Shown here piece by piece: positions 45,264 through 53,623 of a DNA stretch of 64,000 nt. The DNA is from Planotetraspora sp. A-T 1434 (lineage in GTDB: Bacteria; Actinomycetota; Actinomycetes; Streptosporangiales; Streptosporangiaceae). Under the pieces are notes generated by a model. The model was not told where the DNA came from and did no database searches. It saw only the letters and a list, made by a program, of their open reading frames with translations. Positions within the stretch are counted from its first letter, which is position 1, and each line of letters starts with the position of its first letter. Made by a program: the position numbers and the translations under genes. The stretch is from positions 124,001 to 188,000 of the forward strand of contig NZ_JAOEGB010000007.1 in NCBI RefSeq assembly GCF_025420585.1, read 5' to 3'.

Positions 45264-45989
45264 TCAACGCGGCTGGAGGACGCCGTCCACGTAGAGGTCC
45301 ACCTTCTCGTTGTAGAAGGCGACCAGGCCGGCGATCTTCTGGCTCTCGGGGAGGGGCGCCGGGTAGGACCAGACCAGGTCCTTGCCGCCCTCGCCCTCCC
45401 CCACGGACCAGTACTCCGCCTGGCCCTTGTACGGGCAGTGGGTCACCGTGTCCGAACGGTGCAGCAGATCGAGCCGGACGTCCGTCTTCGGCAGGTAGTA
45501 GCGCGGCCGAAGCCCCGTCTCGAACAGGATCCGCGGGCTGCGCGAGTCGGCGACCGTCACGCCGTCGACCTCCACGCGGACATGCCGGGAGCTCGCCAGG
45601 ATGTCCACCCTCCGGTACGGATCACGGGGGTGGACGGTGACCTCCTCGTCCTCCTCGAACCAGTTGTCCATGGACTCCCAGTCGAGCCGGACGTGCCCGC
45701 GGATCTGCTCCAGCGGGGCGTCGTCCCCGTAGACGAGGGCGGCGTCGGGCCTCCCGGCAACGTCATGGAGCTCCCCGTCGCCGCGGCTCGGGGAGTGCTC
45801 CTTCCGGCCGGACGCCTTCAGCGACTCCATGTCGACGTCGTCGGCCGGGAAATAGTAGGTCGGGTAATACGGCAACTCCCACACCAGCAGGGCGCGGATG
45901 GTGTCGGCCACCGGCCGCCCGTTGACATAGGCCCGCACACGCTTGGCCGTCGTCTCGACGCGGACACGGCCCCGTTTGGTCGGTTCCAT
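45264..45989 (-). CDS. DUF427 domain protein (two domains)
   Basis: 241 residues from ATG 45989; the upstream frame to 46094 runs through a CACTTCCG repeat and is not counted. Two DUF427 domains: residues ~10-110 (VRAYVNGRPVADTIRALLVWE, YYFPADDVDM) and ~135-235 (VRVEVDGVTVADSRSPRILFETGLRPRYYLPKTDVRLDLL, CPYKGQAEYWSV). The Y-K-G-x-A-x-Y pattern is characteristic. Function not established. Confidence 0.85.
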   Translation of the reverse strand: MEPTKRGRVRVETTAKRVRAYVNGRPVADTIRALLVWELPYYPTYYFPADDVDMESLKASGRKEHSPSRGDGELHDVAGRPDAALVYGDDAPLEQIRGHVRLDWESMDNWFEEDEEVTVHPRDPYRRVDILASSRHVRVEVDGVTVADSRSPRILFETGLRPRYYLPKTDVRLDLLHRSDTVTHCPYKGQAEYWSVGEGEGGKDLVWSYPAPLPESQKIAGLVAFYNEKVDLYVDGVLQPR

Positions 45990-46021
45990 GCCGGTCGCAA
46001 CCACCGGACGCCGGGCCCTTA

Positions 46022-46079
46022 TTCCCGCACTTCCCGCACTTCCGCCGCACTTCCGCCGCACTTCCGGGGGGCACTTCCG
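46022..46079. repeat. Tandem CACTTCC(G) repeat
   Basis: A 9-11-bp unit containing CGCACTTCC is repeated about five times upstream of the DUF427 gene. Degenerate, slippage-like. Confidence 0.75.
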
Positions 46080-46174
46080 TACGGCCTGCCTCACAATCCG
46101 TATTTCGCGATGTGCGGCCGCGGGCCCGGGACCGCTATCGACAGCGAGCGGATTAGTCGCTTACCCTCGGCTAG

Positions 46175-47578
46175 GTGGGTCTTCGCCTTTACGATACGCA
46201 TGGTCGCACAGCGCGTGATTTCACCCCCCGAATTCCCGGAATGGTGTCCATTTATCTCTGCGGCCCCACCGTCGTCGTTCCGCCGCACGTCGGGCAGATC
46301 AGGTCGCAGGTGAGTTTCGACATTCTGCATCGGTGGCTGAGGACCAAGGGCTACAAAGTGCTCCTGTGCCGGAACGTCACGGACATCGAAGACAAGATAA
46401 TCGGCAGGTCCCTTTCCGAGGGAAAGCCGTGGTGGCGGATCACCGACCCGGTCTACCGGTCCTTCGCCCGGACTTACGCCACGCTCGGCTGCCTTCCGCC
46501 CAGCGTGGAGCCACGGGCGACCGGCCACATCCCCGAGATGATCGAGATGATCGAGGAGCTCGTGGCCGCCGGGCACGCCTACGAGTCCGACGGGAACGTC
46601 TACTTTTCCGTCGACTCCTACGCCGATTACGGATCGCTGTCCCGGCAGCAGGCGAAGCACATGCGGATCACCGAGGAGAACGAGCGCGGAAAACGCGACC
46701 CCCGCGATTTCGCGCTCTGGAAGCGGGCCAAGCCGGGCGAGCCGTTCTGGACCGCGCCATGGGGCGAGGGACGGCCCGGGTGGCATCTGGAATGCTCGGC
46801 CATGGCCCGGAAATACCTCGGCGCGGAATTCGACATCCACGGCGGCGGGGCCAATCTGATATTTCCGCACCACGAGAACGAGATCGCCCAGTCGCGTGCG
46901 GCGGGAGACTCGTTCGCGCGTTTCTGGCTGCACAACGGGCCGGTGACGCACCGCGGTGAGAAAATCCGCAAGCACGTCCGCAACCCGCTCGCCGTCCCGG
47001 CCCTGCTCGATCGGATTCGCCCGGTGGAGCTCCGCTATTACCTCGCGGCCGCCCATTATCGCTCGCCGATGGAATTCTCGGTGGAGGCGGTCGAGGAGGC
47101 GGCCACGGCCTACCGCCGGATCGAACGGTTCGTGCTCCGGGTCGCCTCACCGGCCGGCGCGGGGACGGGTTCCGGGCTGGGCTCGGATGTGGTTCCGGGG
47201 CTGGTTACGGAGCTTCCGGCGCAGTTCAGCGGCGCCATGGACAACGACCTGAACGTCTCGCAGGCACTGTCGGCCGTCCACGCCGCCGTCGGCGAGGGCA
47301 ACGCCGCGCTCGGCTCCGGAGACGAGGAAAGGGCCGCCGGCAAATGCCGCTCGGTGCGGGCGATGCTGAATGTCCTCGGCCTTGACCCGATGAGCGAGAA
47401 CTGGGCACGGGAAACGCACCTCCAGGATGTCGCGGGAGCCGTACTCCGCGTCGCCAAGAATCTCGCCGCGGCCAGCGCCGCGCAGGGAGATCACGAACGC
47501 GCCCGGATCATGGAGCTCCAGATCGACATGGCCCTCAGAAAACGCCGCCAAATCAAGCACTCCGCGCTTATCAGATAG
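46175..47578 (+). CDS. Divergent cysteinyl-tRNA synthetase-like protein
   Basis: 467 residues from GTG 46175. Overall it is CysRS: IYLCGPTVVVPPHVGQIRSQVSFD, GWHLECSAMARKYLGAEFDIHGGGANLIFPHHENEIAQS (zinc Cys and His conserved), then the anticodon-binding C-terminus. However the HIGH signature reads HVGQ, and where KMSKS should be the sequence is EKIRKHVRN. Both ATP-binding signatures are therefore altered. GC content looks lower than in the neighbours. It may be a specialised paralogue with a changed function rather than the housekeeping enzyme, and nothing in the window shows a housekeeping copy. Confidence 0.8.
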   Translation: MGLRLYDTHGRTARDFTPRIPGMVSIYLCGPTVVVPPHVGQIRSQVSFDILHRWLRTKGYKVLLCRNVTDIEDKIIGRSLSEGKPWWRITDPVYRSFARTYATLGCLPPSVEPRATGHIPEMIEMIEELVAAGHAYESDGNVYFSVDSYADYGSLSRQQAKHMRITEENERGKRDPRDFALWKRAKPGEPFWTAPWGEGRPGWHLECSAMARKYLGAEFDIHGGGANLIFPHHENEIAQSRAAGDSFARFWLHNGPVTHRGEKIRKHVRNPLAVPALLDRIRPVELRYYLAAAHYRSPMEFSVEAVEEAATAYRRIERFVLRVASPAGAGTGSGLGSDVVPGLVTELPAQFSGAMDNDLNVSQALSAVHAAVGEGNAALGSGDEERAAGKCRSVRAMLNVLGLDPMSENWARETHLQDVAGAVLRVAKNLAAASAAQGDHERARIMELQIDMALRKRRQIKHSALIR

Positions 47579-47950
47579 ATCTCCATCCGCTGCGCACGCC
47601 CTGAACCGACAGCGGCCAGGCGCCCGCATCCATGAGCGCCGCCCACGCGCCTCCTCAGGCACACTGCCCCGCGGGGTGGACGTCCGTAGGCACGCTGCCG
47701 GGCGGATGCTCCCGGCAGCCGGCCACGCGCCCGCGCGGATCACCCAGCCGGTTCCGTGCTCGTCACCGCCGCGGGCTCATCCAGCCCCCGCACACGACCG
47801 TCGCCAGACACATGCGAACACCACGCGGCGGTGTAGCCCGGGAAGGTGGGCACCGTCACGACTCCTCGCCGGGTGATCGCAGCCCAGTCGCGTTCGGGTT
47901 ACGGACCGGCCGGGTGGGGGTCGCTGCGGGGGTCGCCGTAGGCTGCCCGA
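47579..47950. other. 372-bp gap without a recognised gene
   Basis: Open frames here (for example from ATG 47632) have implausible composition and no SD. I see no RNA structure or repeat. Confidence 0.5.
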
Positions 47951-48925
47951 GTGAGAAGGATCGTGATCGACTGCGACCCGGGGATCGACGACGCGCTGGC
48001 GATCACCCTCGCCCACGGCAGCCCCGAGCTGGAAATCCTGGGGATCACCACGGTCGGTGGCAACGTCTCCCTGGAGAAGACCACCGCCAACGCCCTGAAG
48101 CTCAGGGAGTTCCTGGGATTTCCCGAGGTTCCCGTCGTCCCCGGAAGCCCTGGTGCGCTACTTCGGAGCCGGGTCGACGCGGCGGACGTCCACGGTGACT
48201 CGGGGCTCGGGGACACCCGGCTGCCGCCGGCCACGCTCCCGCCCTCGGACGGTCACGCCGTCGACTTCATCATCGAGACGCTCGCCGCGCACCCCGGCGA
48301 GGTCACGCTCGTGGGCATCGGCCCGCTGACCAACGTGGCCCTGGCCGTCCGCAAAGAGCCGCGGGTCACCGAATGGGCCCGGGAGTTCGTAATCCTCGGA
48401 GGCTCCTACACCAGGGGCAACTTCACCCCGGCCGCCGAGTTCAACATCGCGGCCGATCCGGAGGCGGCGGCCATCGTCTTCACCGCCGGATGGACCGTCA
48501 CGATGATCGGTCTCGACGTCAGCCGGTCCGCCCTGGCCACGGGGGCGGTGGTCGACCGCATGCGCGCGATGGGCCGTCTGGGCGCCGACCTGCTCGTGCC
48601 TTGCGCCGAGTTCTACGGCATGGTGACGGCGGACGACGGCCCGGCCGTACACGACGTGTGCGCGATCGCTTACCTCATCGACCCGACGCTGATCGAGATA
48701 CAGCCCGCCGTGGTCGAGGTCGAGACTGTGGGCCGTTTCACGTCAGGCATGACGGTGGTCGACTTCGACCTGGGCGACCGTGCCCCCAACGCCCTGGTCG
48801 GCACCTCGATCGACGTCCCCCGGTTCTGGGAACTCACCCTGTCCGCCTACGACCAAGTCGCCCGGCAGTGTGAGGGTGTGGTCGCCCTGGAGTCCTGTCA
48901 GGAGGCGGTGGTCGAGGGTCGTTAA
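47951..48925 (+). CDS. Inosine/uridine-preferring nucleoside hydrolase
   Basis: 324 residues from GTG 47951. The calcium-binding motif IVIDCDPGIDDALAI and the middle VTLVGIGPLTNVALAVRKEP plus EFNIAADPEAAAIVF (NxxxDPEA) are diagnostic of the IU-NH family. HDVCAIAYLIDPTL carries the catalytic His/Asp region. It splits ribonucleosides to base and ribose, probably for nucleoside salvage. Single gene. Confidence 0.93.
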   Translation: MRRIVIDCDPGIDDALAITLAHGSPELEILGITTVGGNVSLEKTTANALKLREFLGFPEVPVVPGSPGALLRSRVDAADVHGDSGLGDTRLPPATLPPSDGHAVDFIIETLAAHPGEVTLVGIGPLTNVALAVRKEPRVTEWAREFVILGGSYTRGNFTPAAEFNIAADPEAAAIVFTAGWTVTMIGLDVSRSALATGAVVDRMRAMGRLGADLLVPCAEFYGMVTADDGPAVHDVCAIAYLIDPTLIEIQPAVVEVETVGRFTSGMTVVDFDLGDRAPNALVGTSIDVPRFWELTLSAYDQVARQCEGVVALESCQEAVVEGR

Positions 48926-49077
48926 CGAGGGACCCTTCTGGCCATCCCCGCGGGGGTCTAGCTGTTCTCCGCCAACTCCGCCGGCCGCGCCCGGGCCCTG
49001 CGGGCCTGCTGCGCCGCTGACCTCGCACACGGCTGGGGCGCCCCTGAACGCGAAGCGGCTTTACTAGCGAGTCCGTT

Positions 49078-49087
49078 TTGTCGACAA
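49078..49087. promoter_or_regulatory. Palindrome TTGTCGACAA, candidate GntR-type operator
   Basis: A perfect 10-bp palindrome (flanked by TT and TCGA) 29 bp upstream of the allophanate hydrolase GTG. TTGTCGACAA cores are typical of GntR-family regulators. No GntR gene is in the window. Confidence 0.5.
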
Positions 49088-49115
49088 TCGACGGAACTGA
49101 CTCGACGTTGGACTG

Positions 49116-50927
49116 GTGAGCGTGCCGATCACGACCTTGCAGATGGCCGCCATGGCCCGGGGCTACCGGGCGGGCGAGTTCACGCCCGCCGACGTGGTGA
49201 CCGAGGTCTACCGGAGGATCAAGGAACGCGGGGACGACGGCGTCTGGATCAGCCTGCGGCCCGAGGGCGAGGTCCTCGCGTCCCTCCAACGCCTGCCGCG
49301 GCCCGCGGGGCACGCCGGACACGATCGGCTTCCCCTGTACGGCATTCCGTTCGCGGTCAAGGACAACATCGACGTCGCCGGCCTGCCGACCACGGCGGCC
49401 TGCCCCGCCTACGCCTACCGGCCGTCCCGTTCGGCGCCGATCGTCGAGAGGCTTCTCGCCGCGGGAGCCGTACTGATCGGAAAGAACAACCTCGACCAGT
49501 TCGCCACGGGACTCTCCGGATCGCGCAGCCCGTACGGCTCCTGTGAGTCGCCGCTCGTGCCCGGACTGATCTCCGGGGGCTCGAGTTCGGGGTCGGCGGC
49601 GGCGGTGAGCGCGGGGCTGGTCAGTTTCTCCATCGGCACCGACACGGCCGGGTCGGGCCGGGTGCCCGCCGCCATGACGGGCACCGTCGGCCTCAAGCCC
49701 TCGCGCGGGCTGGTGAGCACGCTCGGGATCGTCCCCGCGTGCGCGTCGCTGGACTGCCCGAGCGTGTTCGCCCTGTCGGTGCCCGACGCCGCCGCCGTCC
49801 TGTCGGTCATCGCGGGGTTCGAGCCGGACGACCCGTGGTCGCGGCGGTTCCCCGCTCCGGAGCCGGTCGCCGGCGAGCGGCTCCGGATCGGAGTGCCCGA
49901 GGCGCCGGAGTTCTTCGGCGACGCGGCCGCCGAAGCGGGCTTCGCCGAGGCGGCTGTACGGCTGGCCGGTCTGGGCCATGAGATCGTCCCCGTCGACCTG
50001 GGGCCGTTCCTCGCGGCCGGGCGGCTGCTCTACGAGGGCCCGTGGGTGGCCGAGAGACTCGCGGGCGTCGGCGACTTCGTCGCGTCCCACCCCGAGGCCG
50101 TCCATCCGGTCACCGCCCAGGTCCTCGCAACAGGGCGCGACATCAAGGGGGCCGACGTGTTCCGGGGCCTCCACCGGCTTGGTGAGCTGGGCGGGCAGAC
50201 CCGGCGGACATGGGCCGGGATCGACGTGCTCGTGGTCCCCACGGTGCCGACGACCTTCACCCTGGACGAGATGGCCGCCGACCCCATCGGCCGCAACACC
50301 ATGCTCGGCCACTACACGACCTTCACCAACCTGCTCGACCTCGCGGCGGTGGCGGTGCCCGCCGGGATGACGTCCGCGGGCAGGCCGCACGGAGTGACCC
50401 TGCTCGCCCCCACCGGCTCCGACGGCCTGCTCGCGGGCCTGGCCACCGTGTTCCACCAGGCCGCCGGCGGCATGACCGGCGCCACGCCGTACCCGCTGCT
50501 GCCTCTGGAAAGGGACCCGGAACGAGGCTCGGAGCGGGCCCCGGCCGATGAGGTGCTGCTGGCCGTCGTCGGCGCCCACCGCACGGGCCAGCCGCTTCAT
50601 CCCGAGCTGGCCGCGCTCGGCGCCGTCGGCAGGGGCCTGGCCAGTACGGCGTCCGCCTATCGCCTGTACGACCTGGGCGACCGTCCCGGCCTGATCCGGG
50701 ACCAGGACGGCGGCGTGATAGAGGTGGAGCTCCACCGGGTCACCCACGAGGCGCTCGGCCGCCTCCTCGTGACGATCCCGCCTCCCCTGGGCCTCGGGAC
50801 CGTCGAGCTGTCCGACGGCCGCCTCGTCACCGGTTTCCTCTGTGAACCGCACGCCCTGCCGGGCGCCGAGGACATCACCTCCTACGGCAGCTGGCCCGCG
50901 TACCTCGCTGCGGCGAACCGGACATGA
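49116..50927 (+). CDS. atzF: Allophanate hydrolase
   Basis: 603 residues from GTG 49116. Amidase-signature triad: FAVKDNIDVAGLPTT (Lys), GLISGGSSSGSAAAVSAG (cis-Ser region) and GTDTAGSGRVPAAMTGTVGLKPSRGL (nucleophile Ser). A C-terminal domain of about 130 residues (ALGRLLVTIPPPLGLGTVELSDG, GFLCEPHALPGAEDIT) is the AtzF-type decarboxylase/adaptor. Converts allophanate to ammonia and CO2. Urea carboxylase is not adjacent, so either it lies elsewhere or allophanate comes from another route. Weak SD. Confidence 0.9.
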   Translation: MSVPITTLQMAAMARGYRAGEFTPADVVTEVYRRIKERGDDGVWISLRPEGEVLASLQRLPRPAGHAGHDRLPLYGIPFAVKDNIDVAGLPTTAACPAYAYRPSRSAPIVERLLAAGAVLIGKNNLDQFATGLSGSRSPYGSCESPLVPGLISGGSSSGSAAAVSAGLVSFSIGTDTAGSGRVPAAMTGTVGLKPSRGLVSTLGIVPACASLDCPSVFALSVPDAAAVLSVIAGFEPDDPWSRRFPAPEPVAGERLRIGVPEAPEFFGDAAAEAGFAEAAVRLAGLGHEIVPVDLGPFLAAGRLLYEGPWVAERLAGVGDFVASHPEAVHPVTAQVLATGRDIKGADVFRGLHRLGELGGQTRRTWAGIDVLVVPTVPTTFTLDEMAADPIGRNTMLGHYTTFTNLLDLAAVAVPAGMTSAGRPHGVTLLAPTGSDGLLAGLATVFHQAAGGMTGATPYPLLPLERDPERGSERAPADEVLLAVVGAHRTGQPLHPELAALGAVGRGLASTASAYRLYDLGDRPGLIRDQDGGVIEVELHRVTHEALGRLLVTIPPPLGLGTVELSDGRLVTGFLCEPHALPGAEDITSYGSWPAYLAAANRT

Positions 50928-50950
50928 CTTGAAATATGACTACACATCGC

Positions 50951-50968
50951 AGGAAACATAGGTTTCCT
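50951..50968. promoter_or_regulatory. Inverted repeat upstream of a truncated gene
   Basis: AGGAAAC-ATAG-GTTTCCT, 7-bp arms with 4-bp spacer, 12 bp before the ATG at 50980. Operator-like. Confidence 0.5.
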
Positions 50969-50979
50969 ACGCTCCCGAC

Positions 50980-51168
50980 ATGGCGGACATATTCGACTCA
51001 TATCCCCTAGCCGATGCATGGGACGAGCTGTTCGAACGGCCGGGCGTCCCCCGTCCGCCGTGCTGGGCCGGAGAGGGTGCCGGCCCCGGCCCCACGAACA
51101 GGTCGAGGGCGGAAGAAGGACACGTCGTGGTCGCCCGCGGGAGGACTACTCGGACGTGCCGCCGCTGA
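50980..51168 (+). pseudogene. N-terminal remnant of a circularly permuted type 2 ATP-grasp gene
   Basis: The first 27 codons read MADIFDSYPLADAWDELFER and PGVPRPP, which is how actinobacterial circularly permuted ATP-grasp proteins (DUF404/407) begin. Those proteins are about 500 residues. Here the frame turns into low-quality sequence after about 51060 and stops at 51168, and no other frame recovers the family. The promoter-like inverted repeat just upstream is still intact. I infer a deletion that removed almost the whole gene. Confidence 0.55.
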
Positions 51169-51323
51169 AGAGGGCCCGCCGGCCATCAGAAGGTGCCGGT
51201 GAAGGTGACCCGCCTCGCCTGAAACCGGCCTCAGCACATCAGCGGAAGTGGAAGTTACCCCGCGAGGGTAATCCTGGTGATTTCGTGGGAATCATGAGGG
51301 CAACAGTTGAGAGGAGGGCCCCG

Positions 51324-51419
51324 ATGAAGAAGGTGCAGATCGTGCCGCGACCGCGGCCACCGAAGCACCCCGAGCCCGTCGACCTGCGCACCCCTTCGGG
51401 CCGGGTCCTTCCGTTCTGA
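51324..51419 (+). CDS. 31-residue proline- and basic-rich peptide
   Basis: ATG 51324 has an excellent SD (GAGGAGGG, six bases away). The peptide starts MKKVQIVPRPRPPKHPEPVDL and ends RTPSGRVLPF. It is positively charged and proline-rich, with no membrane segment. An upstream in-frame ATG at 51294 would add ten residues but lacks an SD. It lies in the degraded area between the ATP-grasp remnant and the convergent GT4 gene; the stop is part of a 20-bp repeat (51414-51452). I do not recognise it. Confidence 0.5.
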   Translation: MKKVQIVPRPRPPKHPEPVDLRTPSGRVLPF

Positions 51420-51463
51420 GAAGGTCACGGCCCTTCTGAGAAGGTCATGGCCTTGAGGGCGGT

Positions 51464-52552
51464 TCAGCTCCGGGCCAGCTCGTAGCAGCGGCCGAAGCCC
51501 TCCAGCACGGCGGGCCAGGAGCACTTCACCGGTTGCGTCTCCCGGTTGTGCTCGGCGATGGACAGCCGTAGCTCGGTGTCGCGGGTCAGCCTGACGACGG
51601 CCGAGACCAGGTCGTCGAAGGTCCTTCCCAGCAGGCCCTCCTTGCCGGGCCGTACGAAGTCGGCCACGCCGCTCTGGGCGCGGGCGACGACCGGGACTCC
51701 GGCCGAGCGGGCCTCGAGCGCGGCGAGGCCGAACGACTCGCGCGGCGCCGGGGCCACGAACACGTCGGCCGAGGCGAGCAGGTCCTTGATCTGCTCCCGG
51801 CTGAACCTGCCGGGCAACGACACCCAATCCAGCCGCCGAGCCCGCAGGTGGCGCTCCATCCGGGTCCGGGCGGGGCCGTCGCCCACGATCGTGGCCCGCA
51901 TCATGACGTCCCTCGGCACCCGCGCGCGCGCCGCCTCCAGCAGCTTCAGCAGCCGCATCGGCTGCTTGCGCGGCGCCAGCCGCCCCACCGCCACTACATG
52001 GACGGCCTCGCCTCGCACCGCCGGGGCCGTGGGCCGCCAGGCCGAGACGTCGAGCCCGTTGGACACGACCTGCACCGGCACGCGGGGCCCGGCGACGGCG
52101 CGGATCGGGCGGGCGGCCGCCTCGCTCACGGCGGTCGCGACCAGCCCCCACCGCCGCCACTCGAACGCCGCCTGCAGCGCCCGGTAGACGCCCCGCGTCA
52201 CGGGATCCCACATGCTGTGAACCGTCACGACGACCGGCAGCCCCGCCCGCACGGCCGCCCGCACGCCCATCCAGGCGAACGGCGAGACCGCGCCGGTGTG
52301 GACGTGGACCACCTCGGGCCGGAGGGAGGTCATGAGCCGGATCAGGTGGGAGGTGCCACGCGGGTGCACCGGCAGGTCGAACGGCAGCGCCGCCACCACG
52401 CGGTGCACGCCGGGCAGGCTCTCCCCCGGTGTCGCCGTCGCCACCTCGACGCTGTGGCCCGCCTCCCGCTGCGCTCTGACGAGGTCGGCCACCTGGACTT
52501 CGATGCCCCCGAGCCGCGGCAGGTAGCAGTCACTGACGTGAAGGATCCTCAC
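51464..52552 (-). CDS. Glycosyltransferase family 4
   Basis: 362 residues from GTG 52552. RILHVSDCYLPRLGGIEVQVADLVRAQ is the N-terminal GGIEV loop; VHVVAVGRLAPRKQPMRLLKLL and APRESFGLAALEARSAGVPVVARAQSG (E-x7-E) form the donor site. GT-B fold, PimA/MshA-like. The frame is open far upstream (to 55276) but runs antisense through several genes, so the start here is set by the family. It is divergent to the PIG-L gene with about 159 bp between the two starts. Confidence 0.88.
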   Translation of the reverse strand: MRILHVSDCYLPRLGGIEVQVADLVRAQREAGHSVEVATATPGESLPGVHRVVAALPFDLPVHPRGTSHLIRLMTSLRPEVVHVHTGAVSPFAWMGVRAAVRAGLPVVVTVHSMWDPVTRGVYRALQAAFEWRRWGLVATAVSEAAARPIRAVAGPRVPVQVVSNGLDVSAWRPTAPAVRGEAVHVVAVGRLAPRKQPMRLLKLLEAARARVPRDVMMRATIVGDGPARTRMERHLRARRLDWVSLPGRFSREQIKDLLASADVFVAPAPRESFGLAALEARSAGVPVVARAQSGVADFVRPGKEGLLGRTFDDLVSAVVRLTRDTELRLSIAEHNRETQPVKCSWPAVLEGFGRCYELARS

Positions 52553-52711
52553 CGAGCCAGCGTGGCAGAGTGGACGACGCCCATCAAACCGCGTCCATGC
52601 CGGGAGGGGCGGCCGCACGCCGGGAGCCCACGTGGGATCATGGGGCAGGACGAGGACGACACTTCGTGGAGCACGATGACAACGTTCGGCAGCCGGGATA
52701 AGGACGCCGGG

Positions 52712-53509
52712 ATGAAGACGGCGGTGTTCTTCCACGCCCATCCCGATGACGAAGCGCTGCTGACCGCCGGGACCATGGCGATGCTGGCGAGCGAGGGGCA
52801 CCGGGTCGTGCTGGTCGTGGCGACCGCCGGGGAGCGCGGCCTGGCCGAGCTTCCCCACGGCGACGAGCTCGCGAGGACCAGGATGGACGAGCTCCACAAG
52901 TCGGCGGCGGCGCTGGGCTGCGCCCGCGTCGTGCAGCTCGGGTACGGCGACTCCGGCCTGGCCATCGACGGCGGCGTCGCGGACGACCGCCCGGAGAACG
53001 CGTTCATCGACGTCGACATCGAGGAGGCGGCGCAGCGGCTGGCCGCGATCCTCAAGGAGGAGACCGCCGACCTGGTCACGATCTACGACCCCTCCGGCGG
53101 GTACGGCCATCCCGACCACGTCCAGGTCTACCGGGTCGGCACGCGGGCGGCCGAGATCGCCGGAACGCCGATCGTGCTGGAGGCGACGGCGAACCGGGAC
53201 CCGCTCCTCAAGGGGGTGCGGCTGGCCGCCCGCTTCTATCCGTCCATCGACGTCAGAAGCTTCGAGCGCGCCTACTCCCCAAGCCAGGTGATCACCCACC
53301 GGGTGAACGTCCGGAAGTACGCCAGGGCGAAGCGGGCCGCGATGGCCGCCCACGCGAGCCAGGCCACGGGCGGCGACGGCGACCGGACGCTGGGGGCCAT
53401 GCTCAAGATCCCGCGCCTGGTGTACCGCTACGTGTTCGGCACCGAGTGGTACGTACGGCGCGGCCTTCCGCCCGGCACCCGGCTGCGGCACCCGTTCGAC
53501 ACTCCCTGA
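52712..53509 (+). CDS. PIG-L family deacetylase
   Basis: 265 residues from ATG 52712; ATG 52676 gives 12 more residues and has GGAG four bases upstream. AVFFHAHPDDEALLTAGTMAMLA holds the zinc-binding AHPDDE motif, and VTIYDPSGGYGHPDHVQVYRVG the downstream H-x-D-H site. Related enzymes deacetylate N-acetylglucosaminyl conjugates (MshB, Mca). Its neighbour GT4 and the flippase-like gene suggest a glycolipid or glycoside pathway, but that is inference. The 3' end is repeated at 53495-53536. Confidence 0.85.
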   Translation: MKTAVFFHAHPDDEALLTAGTMAMLASEGHRVVLVVATAGERGLAELPHGDELARTRMDELHKSAAALGCARVVQLGYGDSGLAIDGGVADDRPENAFIDVDIEEAAQRLAAILKEETADLVTIYDPSGGYGHPDHVQVYRVGTRAAEIAGTPIVLEATANRDPLLKGVRLAARFYPSIDVRSFERAYSPSQVITHRVNVRKYARAKRAAMAAHASQATGGDGDRTLGAMLKIPRLVYRYVFGTEWYVRRGLPPGTRLRHPFDTP

Positions 53510-53536
53510 TCGACACCCCTGATCGGCGACCCCTAA
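53495..53536 (+). repeat. Degenerate three-copy repeat over the PIG-L stop
   Basis: TTCGACACTCCCTGA, TCGACACCCCTGA and TCGGCGACCCCTAA follow one another. The first contains the real TGA, the others a TGA and a TAA. Confidence 0.75.
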
Positions 53537-53623
53537 GGGTTCGATCATCCCCCGGGAGGAGACCCCCACTACGATCTCCCGGCAGACTGAAGGGGACCGA
53601 GGACAAACTGGGGGCGTTGGCGA

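Noticed and set aside
46095-46174. T-box or other tRNA-sensing leader before the CysRS-like gene
   Set aside because: The gap is only 80 bp and shows no specifier or antiterminator structure.
47632-48198. Possible gene in the gap before the nucleoside hydrolase
   Set aside because: It overlaps the hydrolase in a different frame, has no SD and unlikely amino acid content.
48926-49115. GC-rich stem CCCCGCGGGG region as terminator or RNA
   Set aside because: Short palindrome without U-tract and no further structure; not enough to call.
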